From assembly GCA_016874895.1 (NCBI GenBank), contig VGSX01000032.1, positions 1 through 19,732 on the forward strand: 19,732 bases of DNA. The letters run 5' to 3'. Shown here piece after piece: positions 15,556-19,732 of the stretch (positions within the stretch are counted from its first letter, which is position 1; the number at the start of each line of letters is the position of its first letter). A program made the position numbers and the translations under genes. Source of the DNA: Deltaproteobacteria bacterium (GTDB lineage Bacteria > Desulfobacterota > Desulfobaccia > Desulfobaccales > Desulfobaccaceae). Below the pieces are notes generated by a model. That model did no database searches. It was not told the origin of the DNA and saw only the letters and a list, made by a program, of their open reading frames with translations.

Positions 15556-15666
15556 ACATCGGGCCGGGCAGAAGCCCGCCACGCCAAACAAGCTGAACAC
15601 ATTACATATTTGATTCAAGCCACGAAGGCATTCTCTAACGGAAGGATGTTCGTGGCTTTTTTGTTG
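15556..15666 (+). ncRNA. Candidate small RNA or structured leader before tonB
   Basis: About 110 bases between the promoter at 15520 and an intrinsic terminator. They hold a GC hairpin CGGGC-AGAA-GCCCG (15565-15578), an unpaired A-rich middle, and the terminator hairpin. There is no convincing open frame. I do not recognise a known riboswitch class. It could be an independent small RNA, or a leader whose terminator controls read-through into tonB, 37 bases further on. Confidence 0.4.
15618..15666 (+). terminator. Intrinsic terminator
   Basis: A perfect 9-bp stem AGCCACGAA (15618-15626) with TTCGTGGCT (15649-15657), a 22-base loop, then a run of T ending in TTGTTG. It would end the zinc-ribbon transcript or the candidate RNA above. 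Confidence 0.7.
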
Positions 15667-15702
15667 TACTTTTAACCTGATGTTCCTGAACAGGCGGTTG
15701 CA

Positions 15703-16323
15703 GTGACAAAAAGATTCGTGGGTCTGACAATTTCCCTCCTGGGCCATGGGCTGCTGTTCCTCATACCGGTGTCCCTGGCTGTCACGGAGGTCAAGACCTA
15801 TCCCCCGGTGGAACTGGTCATGACCTGGGCGGAGAAGCCGGCCCCGGAACCGCCGGCGCCGGAGCCTCCCAAGGTGAAGCCGCAACCGCAACCCCGGCCG
15901 AAACCCCGGCCGAGGGAACCGGAGCCGATAACCACCCAAACGTATATTCCCCCACCGGTCGCGGCCCGACCGTCGCCGGTTGTTCCCCCCCGACCCGCGG
16001 TAACCCGGGGGACCGGGGCCCCTACCGGCCCCCTGGTTACCGAATTCGGGAGCGCCACCGGCCCGGCCTTCCTGCGCCGGGTGCTGCCGGTGTACCCCGA
16101 ACAGGCCCGGCGGTTGGGAAAAGAGGGGCGGGTGGTGCTCCGGTTGCATATCGATGCCCGGGGCAATCTGCAGCGGGTGGAGGTGGCGGAGGGAGCCGGC
16201 TTCGGGTTTGAGGAAGCCGCGATCAGAGCGGTGCAGCAGTCCTCCTTCCGGCCGGCCATGGTGCAAGGAGAGCCCCGGGCCTCCATCGCCCGGCTGCCCA
16301 TCAGGTTTGCCCTAAAAAATTAG
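15703..16323 (+). CDS. tonB: TonB-family energy transducer
   Basis: 206 residues. One N-terminal membrane anchor (about 8-28, VGLTISLLGHGLLFLIPVSLAV), a proline-rich spacer with KP/EP repeats (about 44-95) that spans the periplasm, and a C-terminal TonB domain (about 120-206) with VLPVYPEQARRLGKEGRV and the GFGFEEAAIRAVQQSSFRPA stretch. TonB passes the proton-motive force from ExbB-ExbD to outer-membrane receptors; exbB and exbD are not in this window. The start is GTG at 15703, with only a weak AGGCGG upstream. It lies about 410 bases before the receptor it probably serves. Confidence 0.93.
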   Translation: MTKRFVGLTISLLGHGLLFLIPVSLAVTEVKTYPPVELVMTWAEKPAPEPPAPEPPKVKPQPQPRPKPRPREPEPITTQTYIPPPVAARPSPVVPPRPAVTRGTGAPTGPLVTEFGSATGPAFLRRVLPVYPEQARRLGKEGRVVLRLHIDARGNLQRVEVAEGAGFGFEEAAIRAVQQSSFRPAMVQGEPRASIARLPIRFALKN

Positions 16324-16569
16324 TAAGCGTTCAGCTATCAGCAATTAGCTTTCAACAAAAACAATGGGTTAGGGAAACTAAGGACAACAGTTCATAAATT
16401 CATTAACGTATTTTTCTGTCACCCTGAGCCGCAGGCGAAGGGTCTGAGCCCGTAATACTAAGATTCTTCGCCGCCTCTGACGGCTCAGAATGACAAGAAT
16501 GAATGTTGGAATAACTATTTGAATGTAAACCATTAGCTTATGGCTGTAAGCTGACCGCGGAACGCTTAC
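16322..16569. repeat. Nested inverted-repeat element
   Basis: Imperfect outer inverted repeats GTAAGCGTTC...TCAGC (16322 onward) and GCTGA...GAACGCTTAC (to about 16569) enclose a long palindrome. The inner one (16417-16495) pairs TGTCA, CTGAGCCG and GGCGAAG with CTTCGCC, CGGCTCAG and TGACA, matching the widespread TGTCACCCTGAGC...GCTCAGAATGACA dispersed repeat. One repeat appears to have landed within another. Confidence 0.55.
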
Positions 16570-16735
16570 CAAAAATAAACTACAGGGCAGGGACCGACTT
16601 TGGCGAGGCGACCCTGCCCTGCGGGAAAATCAGCCGTTTAACCGTATCCAGGGGATACGTATGTACCAATCTCCCATTTTTGACTATAGACCAAAAAAGG
16701 GGGGGATGCCAAGAAAAAAAAAGGGGGAAGAGGAG
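16324..16735. other. Repeat-filled intergenic region before the TonB receptor
   Basis: No gene. It holds nested inverted repeats (listed separately), a 10-bp GC hairpin CAGGGCAGGG/CCCTGCCCTG (16583-16592 and 16612-16621), a compact hairpin CGTATCC-AGG-GGATACG (16643-16659), and purine-rich sequence with two homopolymer runs before the receptor start. A promoter could not be fixed. Confidence 0.5.
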
Positions 16736-18778
16736 ATGAAGCTCAGAATAGTGGCGATGAGTTGCCTCTTATGGGGTCTGATCTGTCCGGGGGGGCTCTA
16801 TGGCCAAGAGCAGCCCAAGGAACAGGCCATCGATGAGATTCTGGTGGAAACTGAACGCCTGGTAGAGGAACAGGGTAGGATAACTGTTAGATCAGAGGGG
16901 CTGCCGGCAAATGTCACTGTAATAACCCGCGAGGATATCAAGAGAATTCCTTACACCGGCAGTTATTTGGACCTTTTTCGAACAGTTCCGGGTCTCTATG
17001 TCACCAAATATACCGGGGGCGATTTCGGAGACAAAATCGGCATGCGGGGCTTTAACAGCGGACATGGGGTGCAGACAGCCTTTTTCGTGGATGGCATGCC
17101 CATGAACGTCCTGGATTACTTTCACGGCATGGCCGATATCGCCTGGCTGGTGCCAGAGATGGTCGAACGCATCGAAGTCATCAAAGGTCCTTTTTCCGCT
17201 CTATATGGTGATTTTGCCCTAGGCGGGGTGATCAACATTATCACCAAAAAATCGGACCCGTCGTCCAGTTTAACTCTAAGCGGGGGCACCTATGCCAGCG
17301 GCCAGGCGGTGGGGGTTCTCAGCGATTCCTCCTGGCAACTTTCCCCCTTGAAATTCACTCCCTTCCTGGTCTGGGAAGGCTATACCCGTCAAGGCTACCG
17401 GCTCAATCAGCATTACAAGCGAGGCCAGTTTTTCAATAAAATCACTTTCCCATTATGGGGAGGTGATCTGTCGGGGCGCTTTCATTATGTGGCCAGGACT
17501 TGGGGTGACCCAGGTTACATCCGGATGGACAGGATCAAAGCCGGGCTGCTGACGCGCAGAGACTCGGTGAATGGCGCTGACCGGGGTGACAGCGAAATGG
17601 CCAACGTAGTGTTCAATTACCGACCCAAGGGCGGTGAAGAAGGCTTTCACGGAGACTTTTGGTATGCTTATCACGGTCACAACACCGCCAGGACCTTTCC
17701 GCCCAGTCCTCAGGCTCGCAGAGACACATTCCAGCACTATTTCGGCTGGAAACTTCTCTATGATTACCGGCCATTCGAAAATTTTTCGATACTTGCCGGG
17801 AATGATCTGCGCTACGATCAGGTCAGTCAGACCCAGTGGAATACCATAAGTTTCTATAATTTCATCAATCAAACCCGTCTGTATAAATTTCACCAATTCA
17901 GCACCGGCATATTTGCCCAGGGGCAGTATAAACCCTTTTCTTTTCTCAAGCTGGTGGGAGGCCTGCGCTTTGATCAGTTTCAGGTGGATATCGATAACCA
18001 GTTGTTTCCCCAAAATTCAGGGAATGCCAGCCCGAATATGTGGAGTCCCAAAGTCGGATTTGTGATTACGCCATATAAGGATATCAATATTTTTGCCAAT
18101 TTTGGGAGGGGGTTCCGATCACCCGGCGTTTTGGAGTGGTCCCCAGCTTCGGCAGTCCAGCGCGCCAATTATGACATGGGTCTGGCCAAGTTGGAAACCT
18201 GGGATGTGGGTTTCAATGCCCTCCTGTACGATCGACTCTACTTCGGGTTCGATTATTACAACACCTTGTATACCCGAGAACAGTATTTGAATCCCGCCAC
18301 CGCCACTTTTGAAAACCTGGGGGCTTCCAAGCGCACCGGCATTGAACTTGAGGCCAAACTCTTCCTGACCAAAGAACTTACTCTGGTGGGAAATTACGCC
18401 GCGGTGCGTGCCCGCTTGAAAAACCCATTAACACCTGGCGCCTATTATATCTCCGGGGTGCCGCCGGATCAATCCACCGTGGGTATTGAATATCAGAAAC
18501 CCTGGGCTGACGGAGAACAGCAGGTCGGCTTGTTTTTCTATTATTATCGGATAGCCCGGGCCCCCGCCAATACGTTGGGCACGATTATCGGGTCGCAATT
18601 TGATCAGTATATGTGGCGGGCGACTTACCAATACAAGAATTGGCTGGCCTCCCTCAATGTCACCCTAACCCCGCGGCGCTTTGCCTCGGATATCTACACG
18701 GTTAGCCAAAATCAAATCGCTTATACTCCCTGGCCCATGTGGGAAGTTTTCGGCGGCTTGAAATATCGGTTCTATTAA
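16736..18778 (+). CDS. TonB-dependent outer-membrane receptor
   Basis: 680 residues from the ATG at 16736, chosen because AAGAGGAG stands directly before it and the protein then begins with a normal signal peptide (MKLRIVAMSCLLWGLICPGGLYG, cut before QEQ). An upstream ATG at 16661 would add 25 residues, but it lacks a ribosome site and follows a hairpin. TonB box DEILVE (33-38); plug domain about 56-172 (ANVTVITREDIKRIP, MRGFNSGHGVQTAFFVDG, IEVIKGPFSALYG, GGVINIITKK); 22-strand barrel to the C-terminal YRFY. It belongs with BtuB/CirA-type receptors; the ligand (metal chelate, corrinoid or siderophore) is not evident. The methyltransferase gene follows 19 bases later, so the two are probably co-transcribed. 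Confidence 0.93.
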   Translation: MKLRIVAMSCLLWGLICPGGLYGQEQPKEQAIDEILVETERLVEEQGRITVRSEGLPANVTVITREDIKRIPYTGSYLDLFRTVPGLYVTKYTGGDFGDKIGMRGFNSGHGVQTAFFVDGMPMNVLDYFHGMADIAWLVPEMVERIEVIKGPFSALYGDFALGGVINIITKKSDPSSSLTLSGGTYASGQAVGVLSDSSWQLSPLKFTPFLVWEGYTRQGYRLNQHYKRGQFFNKITFPLWGGDLSGRFHYVARTWGDPGYIRMDRIKAGLLTRRDSVNGADRGDSEMANVVFNYRPKGGEEGFHGDFWYAYHGHNTARTFPPSPQARRDTFQHYFGWKLLYDYRPFENFSILAGNDLRYDQVSQTQWNTISFYNFINQTRLYKFHQFSTGIFAQGQYKPFSFLKLVGGLRFDQFQVDIDNQLFPQNSGNASPNMWSPKVGFVITPYKDINIFANFGRGFRSPGVLEWSPASAVQRANYDMGLAKLETWDVGFNALLYDRLYFGFDYYNTLYTREQYLNPATATFENLGASKRTGIELEAKLFLTKELTLVGNYAAVRARLKNPLTPGAYYISGVPPDQSTVGIEYQKPWADGEQQVGLFFYYYRIARAPANTLGTIIGSQFDQYMWRATYQYKNWLASLNVTLTPRRFASDIYTVSQNQIAYTPWPMWEVFGGLKYRFY

Positions 18779-18797
18779 TCCAGAGGGTAATCAGGAA

Positions 18798-19676
18798 ATG
18801 GTTGAGCAAAGAATAATTCTAATTTTTATTCTCATCTTATTCTTTACAGGTGGCGTCATACCCTCCGGGATGATTCATGGTCAAGAAATGGGTAAAGACC
18901 CAGGGGCCTATGACCAGGACCGGATAAAGGCGGAAATTTCGAAACGTTGGGACCATTCCTCCGAAAAATACGACAGCCATCACGGCCACGGCGTGCAAAG
19001 TCAGGAAGAAGCCGCAGCCTGGAAGGAACTTTTTGGCACACTGATGCCCGGGAAAGGGCTGAGGATCTTGGATGCCGGGTGTGGGACCGGGGAAATGAGT
19101 CTCCTGCTGGCGGAAATGGGACATGAGGTATATGGGATCGATATTTCAGAAAAAATGCTTGCCATAGCTGAAGAGAAAGCACGCCAGAAAGGCGAATCTA
19201 TCCCTGGCCGGATGCATTTCCAATTGGGTGATGCGGAAGATCCCCCCTTTGAGGATGGCTTTTTCGACGCCGTGGTCGTCAGGCATGTGCTCTGGACTCT
19301 GCCTAACCCCCAAAAAGCCGTGGACAGTTGGAGGCGAGTTACCCAAGACAATGGCAAAGTCATTGTCATCGATGCACTGTGGGATGACGGTAGTTTTACG
19401 ACTGCCGTACGGCGCAAGTTTGGCAGGTGGCTGAGGTCCATGGCTGAAAAGACGGATTCCTCCCAAAGCCATTACACGCCGGGGATTGAGGTCAAGTTGC
19501 CCCATGCCAAGGGTGTCCCCCTGAACACGGCCCGGGAATACATGGAAAACGCGGGATTCAGGGACATACAGGATAGGCAACTGGAGCAGTTGGGCGATAT
19601 CCAGAGGAAACACATGCCTTTCTGGTATCGGGTCAGCTACAAATCTGATTATTATGCCGTTTGCGGCCTGAAATGA
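18798..19676 (+). CDS. Class I SAM methyltransferase with N-terminal signal-like segment
   Basis: 292 residues. The Rossmann core is clear: motif I ILDAGCGTGEMSLLLAEMG (90-108), VYGIDISEKML (111-121, D115 at the end of strand 2), GDAEDPPFEDGFFD (144-157) and RHVLWTLPNP (162-171). It resembles methyltransferases often found beside metal or siderophore uptake genes; the substrate is unknown. Unusually, a segment with one early Arg, a hydrophobic core (about 6-22) and GMIHG|QEM precedes the domain, like the receptor's own signal (GGLYG|QEQ). SAM is cytoplasmic, so export would be odd; it may be a membrane anchor, or the real start may be the ATG at 18870 or 18888, though neither has a better ribosome site. 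The stop is followed by a weak hairpin near 19699 (GATGCC/GGCAT). Confidence 0.88.
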   Translation: MVEQRIILIFILILFFTGGVIPSGMIHGQEMGKDPGAYDQDRIKAEISKRWDHSSEKYDSHHGHGVQSQEEAAAWKELFGTLMPGKGLRILDAGCGTGEMSLLLAEMGHEVYGIDISEKMLAIAEEKARQKGESIPGRMHFQLGDAEDPPFEDGFFDAVVVRHVLWTLPNPQKAVDSWRRVTQDNGKVIVIDALWDDGSFTTAVRRKFGRWLRSMAEKTDSSQSHYTPGIEVKLPHAKGVPLNTAREYMENAGFRDIQDRQLEQLGDIQRKHMPFWYRVSYKSDYYAVCGLK

Positions 19677-19732
19677 TTGCATGATTTTACATTTCCAGGA
19701 TGCCCGTCGGCATTCCTGAGAATATTCAGCAA

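Overview
The window looks like accessory and intergenic-rich chromosome of a GC-rich Gram-negative anaerobe. It encodes outer-membrane proteins (an autotransporter barrel and a TonB-dependent receptor), heterodisulfide-reductase-type (Hdr) flavin and iron-sulfur proteins including an HdrA fused to a GltD-like module, and NtrC-type response regulators with a sigma-54 promoter. That mix is typical of Desulfobacterota (sulfate-reducing or syntrophic 'Deltaproteobacteria', perhaps near Desulfobacca or Syntrophobacter). The phylum is an inference from gene content; no rRNA or tRNA gene was seen.

Layout. 1-4172 (+): the 3' part of a large type V autotransporter with a BNR/Asp-box beta-propeller passenger; it runs off the left edge. 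4169-6454 (-): a membrane protein with a spermidine-synthase-like Rossmann domain, its stop overlapping the autotransporter stop. 6455-7094: repeat-rich spacer with a 231-bp MITE-like element. 7095-8429 (-): an orphan NtrC-family sigma-54 activator. 8818-9600 (+): TlyA rRNA methyltransferase. 9741-11074: graveyard of two insertion sequences, an IS4-type deletion derivative with perfect 16-bp ends and an IS21-type istA/istB patchwork. 11230-13611 (+): a sigma-54 promoter, a receiver-only response regulator, an HdrC whose C-terminus carries the tail of HdrB, and an HdrA-GltD fusion cut off mid-domain. 13532-13978 (-) and 14072-14995 (+): an FlK-like hotdog thioesterase and a divergent LysR regulator. 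15224-15523 (+): small zinc-ribbon protein. 15520-15666: promoter, GC hairpin and intrinsic terminator, a candidate small RNA or leader. 15703-19676 (+): TonB, TonB-dependent receptor and a SAM methyltransferase preceded by a signal-peptide-like segment.

How it fits together. The Hdr cluster looks like a once-complete sigma-54-controlled electron-bifurcation operon (regulator, hdrC, hdrB, hdrA) that has lost hdrB and the 3' end of hdrA. Together with the gutted IS elements nearby, 9.7-13.6 kb reads as a deletion-prone zone or a mis-assembled one. The tonB / receptor / methyltransferase block looks intact and is probably a metal or metallophore (or corrinoid) uptake unit; its ligand cannot be read from sequence. 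The most interesting candidates are the HdrC-HdrB tail fusion with truncated HdrA under sigma-54 control, the apparently exported methyltransferase paired with the receptor, and the unassigned RNA-like unit before tonB.
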